A DNA stretch of 10,439 nucleotides from an uncultured Lachnospiraceae bacterium (GTDB lineage Bacteria; Bacillota; Clostridia; Lachnospirales; Lachnospiraceae): positions 1-10,439 of the forward strand of contig CAOKHR010000064.1 in NCBI GenBank assembly GCA_948468325.1. Reading direction: 5' to 3'. Position 1 is the stretch's first letter. Each line of letters starts with the position of its first letter. The notes under the pieces were generated by a model. It was given only the letters and a program-made list of their open reading frames with translations, was not told the DNA's origin and did no database searches. This document shows positions 1 through 5,460 of this stretch, piece after piece. Position numbers and translations under genes: made by a program.

Positions 1-96
1 GTATCTGCATTATATCAAAAAGGCAAATCTGTGTAAAGCCTCTTGCATTATGAGGAGACTGAAGTATTACATTGCAGCTTCCATAGATAAAAGTAC

Positions 97-125
97 GGCA
101 CATGCAGTATTGCAGCGCATGTGCC
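97..125 (-). terminator. possible terminator hairpin downstream of the C39-like gene
   Basis: A perfect 9-bp inverted repeat, GGCACATGC and GCATGTGCC, is separated by 11 bases and lies just past the stop of the minus-strand peptidase-like gene. Read on the minus strand it is followed by GTACTTTTATC, so the T-run is short and offset by four bases. It could end that transcript, but the weak T-tract leaves this open. Confidence 0.45.
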
Positions 126-133
126 ATATCTTT

Positions 134-1012
134 CTATTCATAAATTCCCCAAAGATTTTTAATCTGACGGGAAAGCGTCTCATAATCCCACTGCTTTTCG
201 CTGTTGCTTTTCCGGTTTGGATCATTTACATAAAACCCGTTTTCATCATAACCCTTTAGCAAAATAAAATGACCTCCCGTTGTAAAATCTCCGGGAGCCA
301 TGCTGCAGACTAACAGTCCTCCGCAGTCCAATACAGTTTTCATTGCATTTTCATTCAGTGAAACTTCTTCTCCGTAAAGCCCCAGCTCTTTTGCTCCCTG
401 TGTCCAAAAACTCCAGCTTGTCCCATCTTCTGTGTGATAGCCCCTGTTCTGTGCAAATTCTGCCATTTCCCTGGGATTCATATCCGGATCATTTTTAAAA
501 TACAAATATGCCATCGCCATACAGGTAGGCCCGCAGCCGGAAATTCCAATCATGGCATCTCCGTACAAATCATATCCCCAGCGCTTGTCCCACTGCATCA
601 GAAGCGGCACACTGCCCGCTTTGCAATCCTCTGACAAATCAATATCCATGCCGATGTAGTCTGCTCTGTGCGGATAATTTTTTACAAAATCATAAGTTTC
701 TTCATTCTGCTCCAACAACTCGGCAAATTCTTTCGGATACTCCTCTTCGTCATTTTCCTCTGCTATCTCTTCTTTCAGCCGGCGGATCTGCGTCTGTTCT
801 CCTCCTGCTGCCGGCAAGTCGGTAAACCAGTTTGTCTCATAACTTATTCCCAAAAACATCAACAGACATATCACAATCAAACTGCAGCATATGCCCTGTC
901 TGATTTTTTTCTTCCTCCGCCTGTATAATCTGACAGATGGCTGCCTCCCCTGATACACATCTGATTTTCTGTCTACAGATATAATCTGTAATTCTCCTCT
1001 TTGTACTGACAT
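134..1012 (-). CDS. membrane-anchored C39-family peptidase-like protein
   Basis: This 292-residue protein looks like a membrane-anchored papain-fold cysteine peptidase of the C39_2 type. Residues 29-39 are strongly basic and are followed by one hydrophobic segment (about 40-57). A very acidic stretch (about 78-106) then links to the catalytic domain (about 130-290). The expected active-site elements are visible: Gln140 in LLMQWDKRWG, Cys160 in SGCGPT, His248 in GGHF and Asp264 in VNDPN. The topology suggests a cytoplasmic N-terminus and an extracellular catalytic domain. The ATG at 1012 is preceded by AGGAAAGGCGG at good spacing. C39_2 proteins without an ABC transporter are common in Firmicutes and their substrates are mostly unknown. 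No transporter or bacteriocin precursor is visible here, so a bacteriocin-processing role is not supported. Confidence 0.87.
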   Translation of the reverse strand: MSVQRGELQIISVDRKSDVYQGRQPSVRLYRRRKKKIRQGICCSLIVICLLMFLGISYETNWFTDLPAAGGEQTQIRRLKEEIAEENDEEEYPKEFAELLEQNEETYDFVKNYPHRADYIGMDIDLSEDCKAGSVPLLMQWDKRWGYDLYGDAMIGISGCGPTCMAMAYLYFKNDPDMNPREMAEFAQNRGYHTEDGTSWSFWTQGAKELGLYGEEVSLNENAMKTVLDCGGLLVCSMAPGDFTTGGHFILLKGYDENGFYVNDPNRKSNSEKQWDYETLSRQIKNLWGIYE

Positions 1013-1042
1013 AATAAACGCCGCCTTTCCTGTTCTGGTGCC

Positions 1043-1048
1043 ATTATA
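1043..1048 (-). promoter_or_regulatory. candidate -10 element for the C39-like gene
   Basis: The minus strand reads a perfect TATAAT about 30 bases before the ATG at 1012, which would give a leader of roughly 24 bases. No good -35 hexamer lies 16-18 bases upstream, where the sequence is AT-rich. The call rests on the -10 alone. Confidence 0.4.
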
Positions 1049-1100
1049 CAGGACGAAGCTTTATTTTATCTTTATTTTATATTTGGATTTTGTTAAGAAT

Positions 1101-1574
1101 CTATAAATTTTTACGTTTTTTTTCGCGAAGTTCCCGAAAAAAACGGCTCAGCATTTCCGAACATTCTTCTTCTAATAGGCCTGTTTCTATCTCTACCTGA
1201 TGGTTAAACTGACGCATCTGCAGCAGATTTAAAACCGAGCCCGCACATCCGGCTTTGGGGTTCATAGCCGCAATGACTATCTTTTTCATTCTGGACTGCA
1301 CAATCGCGCCTGCGCACATCTGGCATGGTTCCAATGTAATATACATCGTGCAGTCTTCCAGCCGCCAGTCTCCGCATTTCCTGCCGGCCTTTCTGATAGC
1401 CGTAAGCTCCGCATGCGCCAGCGTATTTTTATCCGTATTTCTTCTGTTATATCCACGCGCAATGATACGCCCCTCTCTGACAATGACACAGCCGATCGGC
1501 ACTTCGTCCAGAGCATATGCTTTCCATGCTTCTCTGATTGCCGCCCGCATATATTTCTCTTCTGACTTTGCCAT
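1101..1574 (-). CDS. tadA: tRNA-specific adenosine deaminase TadA
   Basis: TadA converts adenosine 34 in the anticodon of tRNA-Arg(ACG) to inosine, allowing wobble decoding. The 157-residue product carries the zinc deaminase signature: His54 and catalytic Glu56 in the TLAHAE motif, and Cys84/Cys87 in PCQMC. The usual C-terminal helix with FFRELR follows. Length is normal for the family. A longer frame reaches up to 1679, but the ATG at 1574 is chosen because AGGAAAGG lies just upstream of it and because homology to TadA begins at this methionine. It is transcribed away from the acetyltransferase gene and sits upstream of the C39-like gene on the same strand, with 88 bases between them. Confidence 0.96.
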   Translation of the reverse strand: MAKSEEKYMRAAIREAWKAYALDEVPIGCVIVREGRIIARGYNRRNTDKNTLAHAELTAIRKAGRKCGDWRLEDCTMYITLEPCQMCAGAIVQSRMKKIVIAAMNPKAGCAGSVLNLLQMRQFNHQVEIETGLLEEECSEMLSRFFRELREKKRKNL

Positions 1575-1613
1575 ATCTTTTCCTTTCCTATTTTTTTTCG
1601 ATATAGTATACTG

Positions 1614-1619
1614 ATTATA
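1614..1619 (-). promoter_or_regulatory. extended -10 promoter for tadA
   Basis: On the minus strand the sequence reads TGGTATAAT, an exact TGn extended -10, ending about 40 bases before the tadA ATG. The hexamer 18 bases upstream (TTCTTA) is a poor -35, which is acceptable for an extended -10 promoter. Confidence 0.6.
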
Positions 1620-1652
1620 CCACAAATCCAACCATATAAGAAAGGCATGGTC

Positions 1653-2201
1653 ATGAACTTCCAATATGAAACAAAACATCTCATTTTAAAAATACTGGAA
1701 CCATCCAATCATTCTGCAAAACAGGTGCTTGATTTTTACATTAAAAACCGCATCATCTTCGAACGTTACGAAGCGACGCGGTCAGCTGACTTTTATACAA
1801 AGGAACACCAGAAGCTTATCCTGACAAACGAATTCAATTTTGCAATTACCAAAAAATGCATCCGTTTCTGGGTTTACGAAAAAAACAATCCGGATTTTCC
1901 AATCGGCACAATCTGTTTTTACAATATCGTCCATTCTATTTATGACCGTTGTGAAACCGGGTATAAATTTGATTCCCGTTACTGGCACAAAGGATATGCC
2001 AAAGAAGCAATGGCTTTCGGCATTTCACTTATGTTTCAGGAACTGAATCTCCACCGTATCGAAGCATACGTCATGAAAGAAAACAAAGCCTCTATCCGAT
2101 TGCTTAGAAATTTAAATTTCCAATACGAAGGCATCTGCCGCCAGGCCATCCGCGTCCGCGGCAGCTGGGAGGATCATATCCTGTTTGCCCGTATCAGATA
2201 A
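1653..2201 (+). CDS. GNAT-family N-acetyltransferase, RimJ/RimL-like
   Basis: This 182-residue protein has the layout of RimJ/RimL-type acetyltransferases, which move an acetyl group from acetyl-CoA to an amine, often a protein N-terminus or a small molecule. An N-terminal strand, YETKHLILK, is typical of the group. The acetyl-CoA loop is seen as RYWHKGYAKEAM (residues 109-120), a Q/RxxGxA-type motif. The conserved late motif NKASIRLLRNLNF (144-156) is followed by YEG and a final hydrophobic strand. Two ATGs are in frame, at 1647 and 1653. The second is preferred because AAAGG (1641-1645) would sit only one base before the first but seven before the second. The 3' end overlaps the convergent gene by eight bases. 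The substrate cannot be told from sequence. Confidence 0.88.
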   Translation: MNFQYETKHLILKILEPSNHSAKQVLDFYIKNRIIFERYEATRSADFYTKEHQKLILTNEFNFAITKKCIRFWVYEKNNPDFPIGTICFYNIVHSIYDRCETGYKFDSRYWHKGYAKEAMAFGISLMFQELNLHRIEAYVMKENKASIRLLRNLNFQYEGICRQAIRVRGSWEDHILFARIR

Positions 2202-3156
2202 TCCGATACCAGTATCCAAAATTACCTGTTTTGTATTCCATATTCTGCGCCGTCCGAAATTCCGGAAAGCCAAACATCGCGGCCATTACTCTTTCCTGAT
2301 TTGAAAAGACGCCGGGAACCCCGATAAAATATCTCTTTTGTTCTTCCTCTTCCAGTTCTCCAAAGATAACATGCCTGTAATTGAAAAACCCATGCAAAAG
2401 AAAACTATTATTTCCAATATACCAGTATTTCCGCGGAAACTCCTGAAGATCGCTTAACTGCATACGGACACATTCAATTTTCTGACCCTCAAACGGAAAG
2501 AAAACATCCAGTTTCAGGCGAAGCTTCCGGAAAATCCTTTCCCATCCGGCTTCTTCAAAAAATTCTTCCTGCGGAAGCTCTGTCGCCTGAATCGGCTGCT
2601 TGGGATTATTTGCTTCTGCCTCCTGCGGCACAACGTTTTTTTCTTTCTGCTTTACTTCTCCTGCCTCTTCTTTCTGCTCTGTTTTTTCTTCTTGTATCAC
2701 TTGTTCTTTTTGCTCTTCTCTCTGCTTTTCCTCTTTTGCTTTTTCCTCTGCGGAAGGTGTGTTTTTCTCTATAATCCGGAAAAGATTTTTCATAATCTTT
2801 CCCTCCTTCCACTGACTTGCAAGATAATCCGTTTCTTCCAGAGGAATAAAGATTCCTTCTATATCTTCCATTGTTTTTCCAAAATTGGAAAGCTCTTTTG
2901 TTTCAAAAGAATACCGGACATCTCCGTTTCCTCTTGAAACTGCAATACTTCCAACCGGAATTCCCTGCATAATTTCCGTATTTCTGGCAAATAAATAAAC
3001 TGTAGCTTCCGGCTGCTCTATTGATATACTGCGTATATGCACTTCAATCCTGCATATGCCATTGCGGATTTCTATTTTTGCAAATCCGGCATTTTCCATT
3101 TTTTCATCATTTTGATATTTATAAATATAGGTAATAAAACGCTGTAGACCTGCCAT
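2194..3156 (-). CDS. uncharacterised two-domain protein with charged linker (possibly DUF6128)
   Basis: This is a 320-residue protein of unknown function. An N-terminal beta-rich domain (about 1-125) includes AGLQRFITYIYKY and repeated strand-like segments. A low-complexity Glu/Lys/Gln linker (about 133-201) follows, and then a C-terminal domain (about 203-320) with VPGVFSNQE, AAMFGFPEF and GNFGYWY. From memory the C-terminal part resembles a family found mainly in Lachnospiraceae and filed as DUF6128; I could not check this. No signal peptide or membrane span is visible, so it is probably cytoplasmic. The ATG at 3156 is chosen over an upstream TTG at 3213 because it has AGAGGAAG in front, and because the TTG coincides with a candidate -35 box. 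It is divergent from perR and convergent with the acetyltransferase gene. Confidence 0.8.
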   Translation of the reverse strand: MAGLQRFITYIYKYQNDEKMENAGFAKIEIRNGICRIEVHIRSISIEQPEATVYLFARNTEIMQGIPVGSIAVSRGNGDVRYSFETKELSNFGKTMEDIEGIFIPLEETDYLASQWKEGKIMKNLFRIIEKNTPSAEEKAKEEKQREEQKEQVIQEEKTEQKEEAGEVKQKEKNVVPQEAEANNPKQPIQATELPQEEFFEEAGWERIFRKLRLKLDVFFPFEGQKIECVRMQLSDLQEFPRKYWYIGNNSFLLHGFFNYRHVIFGELEEEEQKRYFIGVPGVFSNQERVMAAMFGFPEFRTAQNMEYKTGNFGYWYRII

Positions 3157-3184
3157 ACTTCCTCTGAATTTGTTTTTATTGCAT

Positions 3185-3213
3185 TTTATGCTCTGCCTTT
3201 CAAAATATGCCAA
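3185..3213 (-). promoter_or_regulatory. candidate promoter for the uncharacterised two-domain gene
   Basis: The minus strand reads TTGGCA, 17 bases, then CATAAA. The predicted start site is about 22 bases before the ATG at 3156. The -35 is good and the -10 matches four of six positions. Its position argues against translation from the upstream TTG at 3213. Confidence 0.5.
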
Positions 3214-3232
3214 AAATAACCATAAAAAATGA

Positions 3233-3261
3233 TTGACAAGCAGAATCAGTTATATTATACT
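3233..3261 (+). promoter_or_regulatory. consensus promoter of perR-rubrerythrin
   Basis: A perfect TTGACA (3233-3238) is followed by exactly 17 bases and TATACT (3256-3261), a near-ideal vegetative sigma factor promoter. Transcription should start near 3268, immediately before the Per-box-like palindrome. That geometry suits strong, repressible expression. Confidence 0.9.
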
Positions 3262-3269
3262 GTTTTCAG

Positions 3270-3290
3270 AAATAGTAATAATTACTATTT
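3270..3290 (+). promoter_or_regulatory. Per-box-like operator (21-bp perfect palindrome)
   Basis: Two 10-base arms, AAATAGTAAT and ATTACTATTT, flank a single central base with no mismatch. The core TAGTAAT-n-ATTACTA has the 7-1-7 architecture of the PerR/Fur-family box (consensus TTATAATnATTATAA) and matches it at five of seven positions in each arm. It covers the predicted transcription start and lies between the promoter and the ribosome binding site of perR. PerR bound here would block its own operon. The function is inferred from architecture and from the adjacent perR gene. Confidence 0.85.
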
Positions 3291-3314
3291 TTGGAGAAAG
3301 GTGGAACACACCGT

Positions 3315-3704
3315 ATGCTTAAATACAGCAAACAGCGCGAATCCATTAAGAATTATCTGGATACGCACAGAATACACCCGACAGCAGAAACTGTCTATTC
3401 AGCTATCCGGCAGGACTTTCCGAATATCAGTCTGGGAACTGTCTACCGCAATTTGAATCTATTAGCAGACAGAGGAGAGATTTTGCGTATTTCTTACGGC
3501 AGCGGACCTGACCGCTATGACGGAAATACGAAGCCGCATTATCACTTTATTTGTACCAGCTGCGATACGATGCTGGATCTTAAAATGGAACCTTTAATGC
3601 ATCTTCACGAACTTGCGGAAGAGACATTTGAAGGAATTATCACAAATCATGTTACGCATTTTTTCGGACTTTGTCCGGAATGTAGCAATAAAAAAAATTT
3701 TTAA
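3315..3704 (+). CDS. perR: peroxide-responsive repressor PerR (Fur family)
   Basis: This 129-residue Fur-family repressor senses peroxide through metal-catalysed oxidation and releases its operators. Every PerR metal residue can be placed at a constant offset of 16 from Bacillus subtilis PerR. The regulatory site has His21, Asp69, His75, His77 and Asp88 (B. subtilis 37, 85, 91, 93, 104). The structural zinc site is Cys80/Cys83 and Cys120/Cys123, in CTSC and CPEC. Asp at position 69, where Fur usually has Glu, supports PerR over Fur or Zur. The winged-helix DNA-reading part is HPTAETVY to GTVYRNLNLL. The start is the ATG at 3315, with GGAGAAAGGTGG about ten bases upstream; a TTG at 3291 lies in the operator and is unlikely. 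It probably represses itself together with the rubrerythrin gene 20 bases downstream. Confidence 0.95.
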   Translation: MLKYSKQRESIKNYLDTHRIHPTAETVYSAIRQDFPNISLGTVYRNLNLLADRGEILRISYGSGPDRYDGNTKPHYHFICTSCDTMLDLKMEPLMHLHELAEETFEGIITNHVTHFFGLCPECSNKKNF

Positions 3705-3724
3705 GAGAAAAGGAGATTATTATT

Positions 3725-4270
3725 ATGGCAAAATTTGTATGTTCAGTATGTGGTTATGTTCACGAAGGAGATCAGCCGCCAGAGAAATGTCCGCAGTGCG
3801 GCGTACCGGCTGAGAAATTTACAAAGCAGGAAGAAGGAGAAAGAACATGGGCTGCTGAGCACGTAGTAGGCGTTGCAAAAGGCGTAAGTGAAGACATCGT
3901 TGCTGACCTCAGAGCTAACTTTGAAGGCGAATGTTCAGAAGTTGGTATGTATCTCGCTATGGCAAGAGTTGCTCACAGAGAAGGTTATCCGGAAATTGGA
4001 TTATACTGGGAAAAAGCTGCCTGGGAAGAAGCAGAGCATGCTGCTAAATTCGCTGAATTATTAGGCGAAGTTGTAACGGACAGCACAAAGAAAAATCTTG
4101 AAATGAGAGTTGATGCCGAAAACGGCGCTACTGCTGGTAAAATGGATCTTGCTAAGAGAGCGAAAGCTCAGAATCTGGATGCAATTCATGACACAGTTCA
4201 TGAAATGGCAAGAGATGAGGCAAGACACGGCAAGGCATTTGAGGGTCTGTTGAAGAGATACTTTGGCTAA
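3725..4270 (+). CDS. rbr: reverse rubrerythrin (rubredoxin domain first)
   Basis: This non-haem diiron peroxidase reduces hydrogen peroxide in the cytoplasm of anaerobes, with electrons passed through its rubredoxin centre. The rubredoxin-like domain comes first (residues 1-35: CSVCGY with Cys6/Cys9 and CPQCG with Cys22/Cys25). A ferritin-like four-helix domain follows (about 50-181) with the diiron motifs FEGECSE, EEAEHAAKF and ARDEARHGKAF. The order is the reverse of classical rubrerythrin and matches the clostridial 'reverse' rubrerythrins, known PerR targets in Clostridium acetobutylicum. Length (181 residues) is usual. AAGGAG lies nine bases before the ATG. It is 20 bases downstream of perR with no terminator between, so cotranscription under the Per-box promoter is likely. 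A terminator follows. Confidence 0.95.
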   Translation: MAKFVCSVCGYVHEGDQPPEKCPQCGVPAEKFTKQEEGERTWAAEHVVGVAKGVSEDIVADLRANFEGECSEVGMYLAMARVAHREGYPEIGLYWEKAAWEEAEHAAKFAELLGEVVTDSTKKNLEMRVDAENGATAGKMDLAKRAKAQNLDAIHDTVHEMARDEARHGKAFEGLLKRYFG

Positions 4271-4304
4271 TCAAAGTGCCGGTTTTTAAAGGATTTTAGA
4301 AATT

Positions 4305-4339
4305 AAGGGAATAAATCAGAAATGGTTTGTTCCCTTTTT
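4305..4339 (+). terminator. intrinsic terminator of perR-rubrerythrin
   Basis: The arms AAGGGAATAAATC (4305-4317) and GGTTTGTTCCCTT (4324-4336) pair over 13 positions with two G-U wobbles, around a 6-base loop. A five-T run ends the structure. It lies 34 bases after the rubrerythrin stop. Confidence 0.88.
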
Positions 4340-4415
4340 GATTGTCCTTTTGTTGTCCTTTGCCATTTAGGATAATTCAACAGTTTTAGCTTGTTCTTGT
4401 GCTAATGCTATGCTT

Positions 4416-4858
4416 TCAATAGACACAAAATTCCTTACAGCCTCGTACGGTCTCGCCAAACACACAGGTAATATACATATCCTCCGGCGTCAGATACTTC
4501 TCAATACATTTTGAATATTCTTTTGACGCAAGATTAATTATAATTCCAGTTTCATCCCTTACCTCCCGGTAAAGCATGTCTCCCCAGAAACCATATAAAT
4601 CATTACAGCCCAAAATCTCTGCTTTCGCCTGTATTTCCAGCCGATACGGCATCACACCGTCCATAGGCTTAAGTACGCCGTAAAATGCAGAAAAAGTCCA
4701 TAAATGTTCCTCAATATAAGCCAGCTGGCATCTTCAAGTACAGCCGAAGCCATATACTGATATGCAATACTTTCATAAGAAATGACAGCGGGAGTAAGTT
4801 TTTTGTTCAGATGCATGAATTTTAACCTTCTGAAATTCTCCTTCGCTATTTTTTCACT
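4416..4858 (-). pseudogene. yaaA: remnant of yaaA (peroxide stress protein, UPF0246)
   Basis: YaaA is a DNA-binding protein linked to peroxide resistance and control of free iron in E. coli. Two adjacent frames carry its middle. The first runs from SEKIAKENFRRLK through LTPAVISYESIAYQYM to DASW. The second contains YIEEHLWTFSAFYGVL, then KPMDGVMPYRLE, DLYGFWGD and INLASKEY. One missing base at about 4718-4725, just after DASW, separates them. The N-terminal quarter is absent: recognisable YaaA sequence begins at the bases that encode the end and stop of bcp. The C-terminal 60-80 residues are also gone, the frame ending soon after ITCVFGE with unrelated residues. A full YaaA is about 245-260 residues. 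The gene is dead. No separate promoter or ribosome binding site is seen, and transcription could only come from bcp read-through. Confidence 0.88.
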
Positions 4859-5309
4859 GCAATTCACCCAGCATTTTTTCCGGATCATCCGCTGCCTTTA
4901 CTTTATCATTTGCCTTCAAAATCATTCCATCCTCATCTATGAGATAAGTTGTTCTCACAACTCCCATGGAAACTTTTCCATAATTTTTCTTTTCTTTCCA
5001 AACGTCATAGGCTTCGATTACCTTGCGTTCCGTATCGGAAAGCAAAGTAAATTTCAATCCGTACTTCTCCTCAAATTTTTTATGAGAAGCAACGCTGTCC
5101 TTGCTCACTCCAAGAACAATTGCTCCTTTTTCCTGTATCTGCGGGTATCTGTCGGAAAATCCGCAGGCCTGCTTTGTACATCCCGGAGTATTGTCTTTTG
5201 GATAAAAATACAGAATCACTTTTTTCCCACGATAATCTTTCAGCGAATGTATTTCTCCATTTTGATCCGGCAGCTCAAAATCCGGTGCCTTTGTTCCAAC
5301 TTCTAACAT
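4854..5309 (-). CDS. bcp: thioredoxin-dependent peroxiredoxin Bcp/PrxQ
   Basis: Bcp reduces hydrogen peroxide and organic hydroperoxides, and is recycled by thioredoxin. The 151-residue product shows the thioredoxin-like core with APDFELPD, FYPKDNTPGCT and a peroxidatic Cys44. Cys49 lies five residues later, as in the classic Bcp pair (45/50 in E. coli). LGVSKDS, F.LLSD and TYLIDEDG complete the pattern. The ATG at 5309 is chosen because AAAGGAGG (5319-5326) sits nine bases before it, whereas an in-frame ATG at 5318 directly abuts that site. A truncated DUF1294 frame ends one base before the start, so translation may be coupled. Downstream the yaaA remnant begins inside the last codons of bcp. 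No Per box is visible in front. Confidence 0.95.
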   Translation of the reverse strand: MLEVGTKAPDFELPDQNGEIHSLKDYRGKKVILYFYPKDNTPGCTKQACGFSDRYPQIQEKGAIVLGVSKDSVASHKKFEEKYGLKFTLLSDTERKVIEAYDVWKEKKNYGKVSMGVVRTTYLIDEDGMILKANDKVKAADDPEKMLGELQ

Positions 5310-5310
5310 T

Positions 5311-5430
5311 TCAATCATCCTCCTTTATTTCCCACCCAAATAATCTGTAAAACATATATACTGCAGCTGTAGTGTAAACCATACACAGCACAGGCATGCC
5401 AATTGTAAAATACTCATGCTTTGTTTTCAT
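5311..5430 (-). pseudogene. C-terminal fragment of a DUF1294 membrane protein, directly upstream of bcp
   Basis: A 39-codon open frame begins MKTKHEYFTIGMPVLC and continues AAVYMFYR. It matches the last third of the intact DUF1294 protein at 8114-8410 (KTKHWYFVIGMPVIC, AAAVYAFYR). The N-terminal two thirds, including the conserved WRIPE-like region and the GGS.G motif, are missing. A stop (TGA) lies three codons before the first methionine, so the matching part starts abruptly. It ends with its own short tail, GWEIKEDD, and a TGA one base before the bcp start. It contains the bcp ribosome binding site. It may still be translated as a short hydrophobic peptide, or it may be only a remnant. The ribosome site before it (GAGAAAAG) is weak. 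Confidence 0.8.
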
Positions 5431-5460
5431 CTTTTCTCAAAAAATTTATAAGCCCTATCG

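Noticed and set aside
134..1012. C39-like protein as part of a bacteriocin export system
   Set aside because: No ABC transporter domain, no leader-peptide precursor and no immunity gene are visible; the C39_2 signature also occurs widely in proteins unrelated to bacteriocins.
2600..2937. Plus-strand and alternative minus-strand frames rich in Ser/Phe or Lys/Arg
   Set aside because: They are shadows of the Glu/Lys-rich linker of the minus-strand gene at 2194-3156.
3291..3314. A TTG at 3291 as the perR start
   Set aside because: It overlaps the operator palindrome and the ribosome binding site; the ATG at 3315 has correct spacing and gives an alignment with Bacillus PerR at a constant offset.
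4652..4888. A 78-codon minus-strand frame as an independent gene
   Set aside because: Its first ten codons are the end of bcp in another frame, the middle matches YaaA, and the end is out-of-frame sequence after a one-base loss.
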